A stretch of DNA of 64,000 nucleotides from assembly GCF_024448985.1 (NCBI RefSeq), contig NZ_JAMOII010000009.1, positions 62,001 to 126,000 on the forward strand, in the 5' to 3' direction. Below the pieces are notes generated by a model. It was given only the letters and a program-made list of their open reading frames with translations. It was not told the DNA's origin and ran no database searches. The position numbers were made by a program, and so were the translations under genes. This document shows, one piece after another, positions 39,732 to 49,111 of the stretch; position 1 is the first letter of the stretch; each line of letters starts with the position of its first letter. This DNA is from Stutzerimonas stutzeri (lineage in GTDB: Bacteria; Pseudomonadota; Gammaproteobacteria; Pseudomonadales; Pseudomonadaceae).

Positions 39732-40544
39732 ATGTGGTCCTTCCGCGCCTGGCAGCGCAAACGCATCCTCGCCCGCAACCCGATCAGCACTGAGCTGTGG
39801 CGCCGCGTGGTCGACAGCCTGCCGATCCTCGATGGCTTGAGCGACGAGGAACTGACGCGCCTGCGCGAACGCGCCGTGCTGTTCCTGCACGAAAAGCGCC
39901 TCACCGCACTGCCAGGCGTCGAGCTGCAAGCCGAAGATCGCCTACGCCTGGCGCTGCAGGCCGAGTTGCCGCTGCTGCACCTGGCCGAGCTCGGCTGGTA
40001 TCGCGGTTTTCACGAGATCGTTCTTTATCCCGACGACTTCATCAGCCCGCAGAAACACCGCGACCCGGCCGGCGTCGAACACGAATGGGACGGCGAGCAC
40101 AGCGGCGAAGCCTGGTTGCAGGGACCGGTCATCCTCGCCTGGCCCGGCGTGCAGGAAAGCGGCGGCTGGGAAGGCTACAACCTGGTGATTCACGAACTGA
40201 CGCATAAGCTCGACATGCTCAACGGCGATGCCAACGGCCTGCCGCCGCTGCACCGCAACATGCACATCGAAGCCTGGGCGAGCGCGATGCAGAGCGCCTA
40301 CGACCAACTCGACGCCGTGCTGGATGCCGATCCGAATGCCGAGACGCCGATCGATCCCTACGCCGCGGAAAACCCGGCGGAGTTCTTCGCCGTCACCAGC
40401 GAATACTTCTTCAGCGCGCCGGATGTGCTGCAACAGGCCTTTCCCGAGGTCTACGCGCAACTGGCGGCCTTCTATCGGCAGGATCCGCTGACGCGCCTGC
40501 AGCAGCTACAGCACAGTCATCCGCAGTACGCGGAACCTCATTGA
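39732..40544 (+). CDS. mtfA: MtfA-type zinc metallopeptidase (M90)
   Basis: 270-residue cytosolic protein related to MtfA, which in E. coli binds the repressor Mlc and has aminopeptidase activity. Zinc-binding HELTHKLD lies at 154-161, with a distal NPAEFFAVTSEYFF segment supplying a further acidic ligand. The N-terminus WSFRAWQRKRIL and the IVLYPDDFI segment are family-like. It starts 32 nt after the sigma gene stop and may be cotranscribed with it. Confidence 0.87.
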   Translation: MWSFRAWQRKRILARNPISTELWRRVVDSLPILDGLSDEELTRLRERAVLFLHEKRLTALPGVELQAEDRLRLALQAELPLLHLAELGWYRGFHEIVLYPDDFISPQKHRDPAGVEHEWDGEHSGEAWLQGPVILAWPGVQESGGWEGYNLVIHELTHKLDMLNGDANGLPPLHRNMHIEAWASAMQSAYDQLDAVLDADPNAETPIDPYAAENPAEFFAVTSEYFFSAPDVLQQAFPEVYAQLAAFYRQDPLTRLQQLQHSHPQYAEPH

Positions 40545-40622
40545 GTTCGGGCCGTCGAATGCGCGCCATTTTGCCGGCAAGGGTTCACACGACCGGCATG
40601 GCAAAACGCCCGACAGTGCGCC

Positions 40623-40628
40623 TATAAT
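40623..40628 (+). promoter_or_regulatory. -10 element upstream of ppa
   Basis: Perfect TATAAT 53 nt before the ppa start codon. The -35 region (TGGCAA, 18 nt upstream) is weak. Position fits the promoter of a highly expressed gene. Confidence 0.5.
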
Positions 40629-40681
40629 CGCGCCCACTTTTTTCGCCCCAGGCCGCGTTGGCCGACCACGGAGCAATGTTC

Positions 40682-41209
40682 ATGAGCTACAGCAAAGTCC
40701 CGGCCGGCAAAGACCTGCCCAACGACATCTACGTCGCCATCGAGATTCCGGCCAACCACGCGCCGATCAAATACGAAATCGATCACGACACCGACTGCCT
40801 GTTCGTCGACCGTTTCATGGCCACGCCGATGTTCTACCCGGCCAACTACGGCTTCATCCCGCACACCCTCGCCGACGACGGTGACCCGCTGGACGTGCTG
40901 GTGGTGACGCCCTACCCGGTCGCGCCGGGCTCCGTCATCCGCTGCCGTCCGGTCGGCGTGCTGAACATGACCGACGAAGCCGGCGGCGACGCCAAGCTGA
41001 TCGCCGTCCCCCACGAAAAGCTGACCCAGCTGTACGTCGACGTTAAGGAATACACCGACCTGCCCCCGCTGCTGATCGAACAGATCAAGCACTTCTTCGA
41101 GAACTACAAGGATCTGGAGAAGGGCAAGTGGGTCAAGGTCGAGGGCTGGGGTAACGCCGACGAAGCCCGCGCAGCAATTACCAAGGCGGTTGCGGCTTAC
41201 CAAAAATAA
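40682..41209 (+). CDS. ppa: Inorganic pyrophosphatase
   Basis: Cytosolic family I pyrophosphatase; hydrolyses PPi to drive biosynthetic reactions. The 175 residues begin [22 protein letters not shown] at 40682, with GGAG 11 nt upstream. The metal-binding signature is [10 protein letters not shown], preceded by [20 protein letters not shown] strong terminator follows at 41228. Confidence 0.98.
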   Translation: MSYSKVPAGKDLPNDIYVAIEIPANHAPIKYEIDHDTDCLFVDRFMATPMFYPANYGFIPHTLADDGDPLDVLVVTPYPVAPGSVIRCRPVGVLNMTDEAGGDAKLIAVPHEKLTQLYVDVKEYTDLPPLLIEQIKHFFENYKDLEKGKWVKVEGWGNADEARAAITKAVAAYQK

Positions 41210-41227
41210 GCCAATACCGTCAACGGA

Positions 41228-41254
41228 AAGCCGGCCCACGAGGCCGGCTTTTTT
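41228..41254 (+). terminator. Rho-independent terminator after ppa
   Basis: Stem AAGCCGGCC/GGCCGGCTT with a short loop, then a run of T, 19 nt after the ppa stop. Confidence 0.92.
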
Positions 41255-41472
41255 ATGTTTTCAGATTCTTGTTTTCGGCTGGAACAAGCACTTGAAGGGC
41301 ACCGGCTCGCCTGCCCAATCAGTAGCCACGCCTTTCCCAATCGTCGTAAAAAACCCGCAAGCACACTTCCAAGTGGCTGGCGATCGCACCTCCAGACCAG
41401 CGACCTGGCGCTATTGGCCGTCCCGTGCAATATATACAGGGCGACCGCCTCGAAGTCTGAACGGATCCCACG

Positions 41473-43746
41473 ATGCTAACCACCTACAACATTGCATTGG
41501 TGAGCCTGTCCATCCTGATTGCCATTGCCGGCTCCTTCACGGCGCTCGACCTGGCCAGCCGCGCGCGCGCTTCGACCGATTGGATGCGACATGCCTGGTT
41601 ATGCGCAGCGGCCGTCTGCATGGGCGGCAGCATCTGGTCGATGCACTTCGTCGGCATGCTGGCGTTCGGCATGCCCGGCATGGAGATCCAGTACGATCTG
41701 GCGCTCACCCTGTGGTCGCTGGTCGTGCCGATTGCGGTGACGGCAATCAGCTTTTTCGCCGTGGGTATTCGCGGGCTGGGTCGCAAGACGCTCGGGATCG
41801 GCGGTCTGTTCATGGGGCTCGGAATTGGGGCCATGCACTACATGGGCATGGCGGCCATGACGATGCATGCCGAGCTGTCCTATGACCCGTTTTGGGTGGG
41901 TATCTCCGTCATCATCGCAATCGGCGCGGCCACCGTAGCGCTCTGGCTCTCGGCCCGTGGCCGGCGCCTGGTACTGCAGGCAGTCTCGGCCGTGGCAATG
42001 GGCTTTGCCGTGGCGGGCATGCACTACACGGCCATGGCCGGCGCACGTTTCACTCCGCTGCACGATGCGATGCCCGCGCCGCACGACAGCGGCCTGGATC
42101 TGTTGACGCTGGCGTTATCGGTCGCCGGCTCGACCTTCATCGTGCTGTTCTTCGGCCTTGCCGCCTCGATGCATGACAGGCGCATGGCGATCATCAGCGA
42201 GCGCGAAGCGGCGGCCTTGCGCCAAAGCGAGGAGCGGTTCCGCGAGCTGTACAGCAAGACGCCGTTGCCATTGCATTCACTGGATGAAGAAGGCCGGCTC
42301 GAATCGGTCAGCGATGCCTGGCTCGTACTGATGGGCTATCGCCGAGGCGATGTGATCGGCCGGCCCCTGATCAACTTCATGACCGAAAGCTCGGCGCGCC
42401 AGATGCTCAGCCAGGACTGGCCGGCATTGCTCGAAACCGGCGAATGCCTCAACGCCGAGTACCGCCTGGTGGCCAGGGCCGGCGTGTTCATCGATGTGCT
42501 GGCCTCCACGCGCCTCGAACAGACCTCTCGCGGTGCGCTCATCATCGGCGGCCTGGTGAACATCACCGAACGCCGGCACGCCGAGGCCGCGCTCCGGCAG
42601 GCGCAGAAGCTGGAAGCGATCGGCAAGCTGACCGGCGGCATCGCTCATGATTTCAACAACCTGCTCGCCGTGGTCAGTGGGAATCTCGAATTGCTGCGCA
42701 AACGGTTGCCGAACGACACGGCTCGTACCGGCACCCTGATCGAAAACGCGCTGCTGGCCACACAGCGTGGTGCCAGCCTGGTTCAGCGCATGCTGGCCTT
42801 CGCCCGTAAGCAAGATTTGAATCCCAGTTCAGTCGTGCTACCGGACGTGGTGCTGAGCATGCGAGAGCTGCTGCAACGCTCGGTCGGAACCAACATCACC
42901 ATCGAAACGCGATTCTCTCTGAGTCTCCCGCCGGCCTATGTCGACGCGAATCAGCTCGAAATGGTGCTGATCAACCTGGTGGTCAATGCACGAGATGCCA
43001 TGCCGACAGGCGGCACGATCTGCATCGAAGGCCAACCGCGTTCCTTCAGGGCGCCAACGGAACAATCGTCGCAGGAGTTCGTCGCCCTGATCGTGCGCGA
43101 CGACGGCAGCGGCATGAGCCCGGAGACGCTGGCCCGGGCAACCGAACCCTTCTTCACGACCAAGGGGCCGGGCAAGGGCACCGGACTTGGCCTCTCGATG
43201 GCCCATGGCCTGGCCGAGCAATCGGGAGGCCGATTGGAGATGACGAGCCAGCCGGGCAAGGGGACGACCGTCGAGCTGTGGCTACCCTTGGGCATTCCCG
43301 CTCAAACGGCGGCACCGGCACTCGAACATGCAGAAGAATCCGTCGCGGCGCCGGTACCCGCCTTGTCGATACTCGTGGTAGACGATGACCCGCTGGTGCT
43401 CGCCAATACCACCGAGCTACTCGAGGACCTGGGACATCGAGTCACCGCGGTCGGCGATGGCGAGACGGCCCTGACCGTCCTTCGCCAACAGGAGGCTTTC
43501 GATATTCTGGTTACCGATCAAATGATGCCTGGCATGACCGGAACCCAGCTGGCCAAGATCGTCAAAGCCGAACGGCCCAACCTGCCGGTCCTGTTGGTCA
43601 GCGGCTATGCGGAATTGTCCGAGGATGGCCGCCCACTGCATACGCTGGCCAAGCCGTTTACGCAGCACACGCTCAGCGCAGCGATCGGCGACACGCTAGG
43701 GCGTCCGAATTCGCGCGTCGTGGTGCCGTTGCACAACCGCCGTTGA
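41473..43746 (+). CDS. MHYT-domain hybrid histidine kinase
   Basis: 757-residue membrane sensor. The N-terminal MHYT domain (about 1-235, seven hydrophobic helices) carries three metal-binding motifs: MHFVGM (57-62), MHYMGM (121-126) and MHYTAM (183-188). Copper or another redox-active ligand has been proposed for this family. Next come a PAS domain (about 250-365), HisKA with GGIAHDFNN (His392), HATPase with NLVVNARDAM and GLGLSMAHG, and a C-terminal receiver domain (DDDPLVLANTTE; Asp in FDILVTDQMMPG). No output gene is adjacent. The core resembles the kinase at 4490. Confidence 0.9.
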   Translation: MLTTYNIALVSLSILIAIAGSFTALDLASRARASTDWMRHAWLCAAAVCMGGSIWSMHFVGMLAFGMPGMEIQYDLALTLWSLVVPIAVTAISFFAVGIRGLGRKTLGIGGLFMGLGIGAMHYMGMAAMTMHAELSYDPFWVGISVIIAIGAATVALWLSARGRRLVLQAVSAVAMGFAVAGMHYTAMAGARFTPLHDAMPAPHDSGLDLLTLALSVAGSTFIVLFFGLAASMHDRRMAIISEREAAALRQSEERFRELYSKTPLPLHSLDEEGRLESVSDAWLVLMGYRRGDVIGRPLINFMTESSARQMLSQDWPALLETGECLNAEYRLVARAGVFIDVLASTRLEQTSRGALIIGGLVNITERRHAEAALRQAQKLEAIGKLTGGIAHDFNNLLAVVSGNLELLRKRLPNDTARTGTLIENALLATQRGASLVQRMLAFARKQDLNPSSVVLPDVVLSMRELLQRSVGTNITIETRFSLSLPPAYVDANQLEMVLINLVVNARDAMPTGGTICIEGQPRSFRAPTEQSSQEFVALIVRDDGSGMSPETLARATEPFFTTKGPGKGTGLGLSMAHGLAEQSGGRLEMTSQPGKGTTVELWLPLGIPAQTAAPALEHAEESVAAPVPALSILVVDDDPLVLANTTELLEDLGHRVTAVGDGETALTVLRQQEAFDILVTDQMMPGMTGTQLAKIVKAERPNLPVLLVSGYAELSEDGRPLHTLAKPFTQHTLSAAIGDTLGRPNSRVVVPLHNRR

Positions 43747-43864
43747 AGCGTGCGGGTTGCGTTTCCCGACCCGGTTCGCTGATCGATGACCGATAAAAAC
43801 CTGAACGGATTCGGGCGCGCCGACTCTATCGAAACCACAGCTTTTGCTGATTTCGAGGTGATAG

Positions 43865-44404
43865 ATGCGCTATCCGACACGCTTCATCCGTACCCGACTC
43901 GTCCCGATAACGCTGGCGGCCCTGCTGCTGTCACCAGGCATCGTGACAGCAGCCGCCGACTCGCCGCAGGTACTCGGCTGGGTCGAGGAAGGGCTGATTC
44001 TTCCGGAAAAAGTGGCGGTGAAGTTCAAGCTCGACACGGGCGCGTTGACGTCCTCGATGCATGCGGAAAATATCGACCGTTTCGAGAAAGACGGCGAGGA
44101 CTGGATACGCTTCACCGTCGAGCTGGAAGACATCAATACCGAAAAGCAGGTGAGGACACGTCTGGAGCGCAAGATGGTTCGGGACCTCACGGTCCGTGGC
44201 GCGGGCGGTGCCGAGGAGCGCCCTGTCGTGCTGATGAAAGTCTGCCTGGGTAATCAGACCTATGAGGAGCAGTTCTCGCTAAACGACCGGGACAAGATGA
44301 ATTACCCCGTGCTGATTGGCCGCCGTACGCTGGAGAAGATTGGCCCGGTGGATTCATCCAAGACATTCACCGTCGAGCCGAGCTGCGCTGACACCGGCAG
44401 CTGA
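43865..44404 (+). CDS. Exported retropepsin-like / RimK-linked protease-fold protein
   Basis: 179 residues with a signal peptide (about 1-30, hydrophobic core ITLAALLLSPGIVTAAA). The body has the aspartyl protease-like motif FKLDTGALTSSMHA and the conserved YPVLIGRRTLEKIG segment of the family once named ATP-dependent zinc protease, often linked to RimK-type ligases. No RimK-like gene is adjacent. Periplasmic location is inferred from the signal peptide; activity is unproven. Confidence 0.78.
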   Translation: MRYPTRFIRTRLVPITLAALLLSPGIVTAAADSPQVLGWVEEGLILPEKVAVKFKLDTGALTSSMHAENIDRFEKDGEDWIRFTVELEDINTEKQVRTRLERKMVRDLTVRGAGGAEERPVVLMKVCLGNQTYEEQFSLNDRDKMNYPVLIGRRTLEKIGPVDSSKTFTVEPSCADTGS

Positions 44405-44663
44405 TGCCGTCTTGCGAGTTCGTGGATCGGCCGTTGCCGCACCGATCCACAGCTCATCGCCTGGGTGCAACTCCCCCTGCGCCCCTCCGGTCAACTGAAA
44501 GCGCCACCGTTGTACCGACGACGAGCCTTTTCATCCCCGAACGCCACATTGATGAGATCGCCGGACCGAGTCCGCGCCCACCGACACGGCATGGGTCACA
44601 TGAAGACAAACCAGGCGGCGCTGGCTCGCGACTTCACCCGTTCCCCGGAAACAGGAGTTTGAG

Positions 44664-45677
44664 ATGACCAACCGCGACCAGACTGCCGTGATCTGCGGCG
44701 GAACCGCCGGCGTGGGCCGCGCGACCGCCCATGCCTTGGCGCAGGCAGGTTTTCGCGTGGCCGTGATCGCGCGTGGCGAACAGGGCCTGGCCGACACACG
44801 CCAAGCGCTCGAAGCGACCGGCGCCACGGTGCTGACGATTGCCGCCGACGTCGCCGATGCCGAGGCGATCGACCGCGCCGCCGAGCGGATCGAAGCCGAG
44901 CTGGGACCGATCGAGCTCTGGATCAACGCGGCCATGGCCACGGTCTTCGCACCGGTCGAGAAAATCACTGCGGCGGAGTACAAGCGGGTCACCGAGGTGA
45001 CCTACCTGGGCTTCGTCCATGGCACGCTAGCCGCGCTGCGACATATGCAACCGCGCAATCGCGGCACCATCGTGCAGGTGGGGTCGGCGCTGTCCTATCG
45101 CGCCATCCCGCTGCAATCGGCTTACTGCGCGGCGAAGTTCGCCATCCGAGGTTTCACCGACTCGTTGCGCTGCGAGCTGATCCACACCAAGAGCAAAATC
45201 CGTCTGACCATGGTTCAGCTACCGGCACACAACACGCCGCAGTTCGACTGGTCGCGCAACAAAATGACCAAACGCCCGCAACCGGTGCCGCCGATCCACA
45301 CGCCCGAGGTCGCCGCTCGCGCCATCCTCCGCGCGGCCACCGATGCGCCGCGTGAACTCTGGCTGGGACGTGCCTCGCTCCAGGCGATCATCGGCAACAT
45401 GTTCATGCCGGGCCTGCTCGATCGCATGATGGCCAAACAGGCCTGGAGCGGGCAGATGACCGACGAGCCGGCCAACCCCACGCAGCCAGACAACCTCTTC
45501 GAACCGGTCGAAGACTTGCATCGCATCAATGGCCGCTTTGGGGACCGGGTTCAGGACCACGCCGTGGCCCTGAGCAGCGAAACCATCGGCAAGCTGGCGG
45601 TGGCAGGACTGGCGGCAGTGACCGTGGGCGCGGTGGCGTTGGTCGCCTCTATAGCCTCGGGTCGCGGCCGACGTTAA
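44664..45677 (+). CDS. Short-chain dehydrogenase with C-terminal membrane tail
   Basis: SDR-family oxidoreductase of 337 residues. Cofactor motif GGTAGVGRA (12-20), NAA (88-90) in place of NAG, and catalytic Ser141, Tyr154 and Lys158 (YCAAK) are all present. Beyond the SDR core the last 30 residues contain a hydrophobic stretch (about 308-330, LAVAGLAAVTVGAVALVASI) followed by GRGRR, a likely membrane anchor. Substrate unknown. Its stop overlaps the convergent transporter gene by 4 nt. Confidence 0.87.
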   Translation: MTNRDQTAVICGGTAGVGRATAHALAQAGFRVAVIARGEQGLADTRQALEATGATVLTIAADVADAEAIDRAAERIEAELGPIELWINAAMATVFAPVEKITAAEYKRVTEVTYLGFVHGTLAALRHMQPRNRGTIVQVGSALSYRAIPLQSAYCAAKFAIRGFTDSLRCELIHTKSKIRLTMVQLPAHNTPQFDWSRNKMTKRPQPVPPIHTPEVAARAILRAATDAPRELWLGRASLQAIIGNMFMPGLLDRMMAKQAWSGQMTDEPANPTQPDNLFEPVEDLHRINGRFGDRVQDHAVALSSETIGKLAVAGLAAVTVGAVALVASIASGRGRR

Positions 45678-46291
45678 GGCGCAGTGCGCAGTTCCTGCCG
45701 CGCCTGGCGCACCACCGACCAACCGGCGGAAAGCGCCAGCCCCGCCATGAACAGCGCCACGATGAAGTCCGGCCAGCCGGAACCCGTTCCGAAAACGCCC
45801 GCTGCGGCAATCATCACCGCGATGTTGCCCAGCGCGTCGTTGCGGCTGCATAGCCAGACCGAGCGCATGTTCGAGTCGCCCTCGCGAAACGCATAGAGCA
45901 TCAGCGCCACGACGACGTTGGCAACCAGCGCCAGCGCGCCGATGGCGCCCATGGTCAGAGGCTCCGGCACCACGCCGGCATGGACCGCCCAACCGGCGCG
46001 ACCAAGCACGAACACGCCGAAGGCCAACATCGACAGCCCTTTCACCATGGCTGCACGCGAACGCCAGACCAGGCCCATGGACAGCACCACCAGGGTGATG
46101 CCGTAGTTGGCGGCATCCCCGGCGAAGTCGATGGCGTCGGCCAGCAGCGAGACCGACCCGGATCGCAATCCGCCCCCGACTTCCACGACGAACATGATTA
46201 GGTTGATCGCCAGCGCGACCCACAGCGCCTTGCGAAAACGCGGGCTGACCGCCGGGGTTGAGCAGCCTGAATCACAGCATCTCGACGACAT
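45674..46291 (-). CDS. Short cation diffusion facilitator-type transporter
   Basis: 205-residue membrane protein with about six hydrophobic helices, related to CzcD/CDF metal exporters but lacking the usual C-terminal cytosolic domain. The helix-2 metal site reads LLADAIDFAGDAANY and the helix-5 region reads RNDALGNIAVMIAAAG. Cys-rich N-terminus (SSRCCDSGCST). I chose the start at 46291 (MSSRCCDSG). It diverges from cadR and shares a MerR-type promoter region with it, so heavy-metal export (Cd, Pb, Zn or Co) is likely. Confidence 0.82.
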   Translation of the reverse strand: MSSRCCDSGCSTPAVSPRFRKALWVALAINLIMFVVEVGGGLRSGSVSLLADAIDFAGDAANYGITLVVLSMGLVWRSRAAMVKGLSMLAFGVFVLGRAGWAVHAGVVPEPLTMGAIGALALVANVVVALMLYAFREGDSNMRSVWLCSRNDALGNIAVMIAAAGVFGTGSGWPDFIVALFMAGLALSAGWSVVRQARQELRTAP

Positions 46292-46321
46292 GGAAATGTC
46301 TCCTGAACTATATTCGGAGCC

Positions 46322-46352
46322 ATTGCACACCCTGGAGCCGCTCCAGGGTCAA
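46322..46352 (-). promoter_or_regulatory. MerR-type metal-inducible promoter and operator
   Basis: On the minus strand TTGACC (46352-46347), a 19-nt spacer, then TGCAAT (46327-46322). The spacer region holds the dyad ACCCTGGAG-CCG-CTCCAGGGT (46329-46349). The overlong 19-nt spacer with a dyad is typical of promoters activated by MerR-family proteins such as CadR, and it points to the transporter gene. Confidence 0.85.
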
Positions 46353-46395
46353 GCCCTATCCTGAGCACGATTGCAGCGAGACGAAGGAGACCATC

Positions 46396-46815
46396 ATGCG
46401 TATAGGCGAGCTGAGCACGGCGGCCGACGTGGACGTCGAGACCATTCGCTATTACGAGAAGATCGGGTTGATGCCCGCACCGGAGCGCGGCGCCAATGGC
46501 TATCGGTCTTACTCTTCCAAGCAACTGGCGCACCTGGTGTTCATCCGCCATTGCCGGGCGTTGGATATCGGGCTCGCCGACATCCGTCGGCTGCTGGAGT
46601 TTTCCAACCAACCGGACGCCAGCTGCGGCGACATCAATCTGCTGATCGACCAACAGCTCGAGCGTGTCCGTGCGCGGCTCGAAAGCCTCCATGCCCTTGA
46701 GCATCAGCTGCAGGCGCTGCGCAGTTGCTGCACTGATGGTCGTCCGATACAGGGCTGCGGAATTCTCAACGAGCTGGCCAGCACGCGACAGGACGAGGCT
46801 CGGCACGAGTCTTGA
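46396..46815 (+). CDS. cadR: Cd/Pb-responsive MerR-family regulator
   Basis: 139-residue MerR-family activator. N-terminal winged helix (MRIGELSTAADVDVETIRYYEKIG), dimerisation helix, and metal-binding cysteines at 77 (DASCGD), 111/112 and 121 (RSCCTDGRPIQGCGI), the CadR/PbrR arrangement. No His-rich tail is present. I chose the start at 46396 with AAGGAGA 7 nt upstream. Divergent from the CDF-type transporter rather than from a CadA P-type ATPase. Confidence 0.9.
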   Translation: MRIGELSTAADVDVETIRYYEKIGLMPAPERGANGYRSYSSKQLAHLVFIRHCRALDIGLADIRRLLEFSNQPDASCGDINLLIDQQLERVRARLESLHALEHQLQALRSCCTDGRPIQGCGILNELASTRQDEARHES

Positions 46816-46910
46816 GGCTCCGGTTCGCAAATGCAGCGTCGCTGCTGACAATGCTTGGCGGGCTGCGCGCCCTTGGCTAATCTGCGTCTCTTTTGCCACG
46901 AGCCGTTCCG

Positions 46911-47681
46911 ATGCCGCTGTTCGACATGTTGCTATTGATCGCTGCCGGTTTTGCCGCGGGTGGCATGAATGCGCTCGCCGGAGGCGGCACCTTCTTTTCG
47001 TTTCCAGCACTGCTGGCTACCGGCCTGCCACCGGTTACCGCCAATGCAACCAACGCCGTGGCGCTCTGGCCCGCCAGCCTTGCCGGCGCCTGGGCTGCGC
47101 GCTCGTCTCTCCAGCCGTTGGGACGCTACCTGATCCCGCTGCTACTGGCCGGTCTGATCGGCGGTTTGCTCGGCGGCCTACTGCTACTGGCCAGTGGTGA
47201 CGACATCTTCAGTCTGCTCATTCCATGGCTGTTGCTGCTGGCCACCGCGTTATTCGCCGCCAGTCCTTGGCTGAGTCGCTGGCTCGCGGCACGCCGAAAA
47301 GATGAAAGCGCTGTACCACCGCATGCGCCGGCATCGCTCGCGGCGCATGGACTAGTATCCATCTATGGCGGTTATTTCGGGGCGGGTATGGGCATCCTGC
47401 AGCTGGCGGCGTTTTCCATCGAAGGTCATCAGCTGGTTCGCGCCAACGCGCTGAAGAATCTGATTTCTGCCGTCATCTATAGCGTTGCCACAGCCACGTT
47501 CATCATTGCCGGACGCGTGAGCTGGTATGAGCTGGCCATCCTGCTGATCGGCACCACACTCGGCGGCTATGCAGGCGGCGCGCTGAGCAAAAAACTGCCG
47601 GCCAACTGGCTGCGCGCCTTCGTCATAGGCGTCGGCAGCGCCATGACCGTCTATTACTTTTGGACGACTTACGGGCAATAG
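46911..47681 (+). CDS. TauE/SafE (TSUP) family permease
   Basis: 256-residue membrane protein with about eight hydrophobic segments in two repeats. The signature GFAAGGMNALAGGGTFFSFPALL begins the first repeat and GYFGAGMGILQLAAF the second. The family exports or imports sulfonates and related sulfur anions; this member has no sulfur genes nearby. The start at 46911 (MPLFDMLLL) fits better than the longer frame. Confidence 0.85.
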   Translation: MPLFDMLLLIAAGFAAGGMNALAGGGTFFSFPALLATGLPPVTANATNAVALWPASLAGAWAARSSLQPLGRYLIPLLLAGLIGGLLGGLLLLASGDDIFSLLIPWLLLLATALFAASPWLSRWLAARRKDESAVPPHAPASLAAHGLVSIYGGYFGAGMGILQLAAFSIEGHQLVRANALKNLISAVIYSVATATFIIAGRVSWYELAILLIGTTLGGYAGGALSKKLPANWLRAFVIGVGSAMTVYYFWTTYGQ

Positions 47682-47732
47682 CCTGAATGTCGGGTTACGC
47701 CTTAGTGACGCAGATTGCGCCTTCGGAGCCCC

Positions 47733-47754
47733 GGATTACGCCTTCGGCTAATCC
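47733..47754. repeat. Short intergenic palindrome before xseB
   Basis: GGATTA-C-GCC-TTC-GGC-TAATCC, an imperfect hairpin, in a 180-nt gap that holds two further GCGCCTTCGG/ACGCC fragments (47698-47730). It looks like decayed copies of a dispersed repeat. No function visible. Confidence 0.45.
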
Positions 47755-47861
47755 AGGCTACGGTCTGAGCGGCGGATCGTCCGGCCGACTTATGGCGTAT
47801 GCCGTCCAGCTCTGCTAGTGTCGCGCCCGTTTCAGAGCAGCCGCAGAGAACAGGTTCCGCC

Positions 47862-48104
47862 ATGGCCCGCAAGAAAGTCGCCCTCGATTTCGAACAATCC
47901 CTCGCCGAGCTGCAGCAGCTGGTCGAGCGCCTGGAAAGCGGCGAGCTGTCGCTCGAAGACTCGCTGACCTGTTTCGAACAGGGGATCGGTCTGACCCGCG
48001 ACTGCCAGGCCGCCCTGAGCCAGGCCGAACAAAAGGTGCAGATCCTGCTGGAGCGTGACGGCAAGCTGCAGGAAGCCCCCTTCGAGGTGGACCCGGAAGC
48101 ATGA
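47862..48104 (+). CDS. xseB: Exodeoxyribonuclease VII small subunit
   Basis: 80-residue accessory subunit of ExoVII, which degrades single-stranded DNA. It starts [32 protein letters not shown], typical of XseB; the longer frame upstream is rejected. It overlaps ispA by 4 nt and is followed by ispA and dxs, the classic isoprenoid operon order. Confidence 0.96.
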   Translation: MARKKVALDFEQSLAELQQLVERLESGELSLEDSLTCFEQGIGLTRDCQAALSQAEQKVQILLERDGKLQEAPFEVDPEA

Positions 48105-48988
48105 TCGACGAGTACCAGCAACGCTGCCAAAAACGCGTCGATAGCTGTCTCGAGGCGCTCTTCTTCCCCCCCCGCCCGCAACTCGAACGCCTCTATCAAG
48201 CCATGCGCTACAGCGTGATGAATGGCGGCAAGCGCGTGCGCCCACTGCTGGTTTACGCCGCCTGCGAGGCGCTCGAAGGCGACAGCGCGCAAGCCGACGG
48301 CGCCGCCTGCGCCGTCGAACTGATCCACGCCTACTCGCTGGTACATGACGACTTGCCAGCCATGGACGACGATGACCTACGCCGCGGCCAACCGACCACC
48401 CACAAAGCCTTCGACGAAGCCTGCGCGATCCTCGCCGGTGATGGCCTGCAAAGCCTCGCCTTCGAAGCGCTCGCCGCCGAGGCGCACAACCCCAGCGATC
48501 CAGCCCTGCGTCTGGAGATGTTCAGCAGCCTCGCACGGGCAGCAGGTCCGGCTGGAATGGTTGGCGGGCAAGCGATCGATCTCGGATCGGTCGGCCTGAA
48601 ACTTGATCGCACGGCGCTGGAACTGATGCATCGCCACAAGACCGGCGCGCTGATCGAGGCCAGCGTGCGTCTCGGCGCCCTCGCCAGCGGACATGCCGAT
48701 GCCGACAAGCTGGCCGCTCTGCAGCGGTACGCACAAGCCATCGGCCTGGCCTTCCAGGTGCAGGACGACATCCTCGACGTGGAAAGCGACACCGTCACGC
48801 TCGGCAAGCATCAGGGCGCCGACATCGCCCGCGACAAGCCCACTTATCCGGCTTTGCTGGGCATGGACGCGGCAAAAGCCTACGCACTGGAGCTGCGCGA
48901 TCTGGCGCTCGATGCCGTCGCGCCCTTCGGTGCGGCCGCCGAGCCGTTGCGCCAACTGGCCCGCTTCATCGTCGAGCGCCGCAGCTGA
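48101..48988 (+). CDS. ispA: Farnesyl diphosphate synthase
   Basis: Condenses IPP with DMAPP and GPP to make farnesyl diphosphate for ubiquinone and undecaprenyl lipids. The 295 residues have GGKRVRPLL, the first Asp-rich motif [14 protein letters not shown], and the second motif [14 protein letters not shown]. Length and motifs fit the short-chain (C15) prenyl synthases. Coupled to xseB by overlap. Confidence 0.96.
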   Translation: MIDEYQQRCQKRVDSCLEALFFPPRPQLERLYQAMRYSVMNGGKRVRPLLVYAACEALEGDSAQADGAACAVELIHAYSLVHDDLPAMDDDDLRRGQPTTHKAFDEACAILAGDGLQSLAFEALAAEAHNPSDPALRLEMFSSLARAAGPAGMVGGQAIDLGSVGLKLDRTALELMHRHKTGALIEASVRLGALASGHADADKLAALQRYAQAIGLAFQVQDDILDVESDTVTLGKHQGADIARDKPTYPALLGMDAAKAYALELRDLALDAVAPFGAAAEPLRQLARFIVERRS

Positions 48989-49111
48989 GCCCGCCTGTCC
49001 CGTGGCCGTATCGCCGGCGCCTATGGGGCGACCGTTGATGCCTGGGTCATTCTTCTCACTGTAACCATCGGGTAAACTGCGGCTCTTTTTTCAGCCAAAA
49101 CGATCCGCCCG

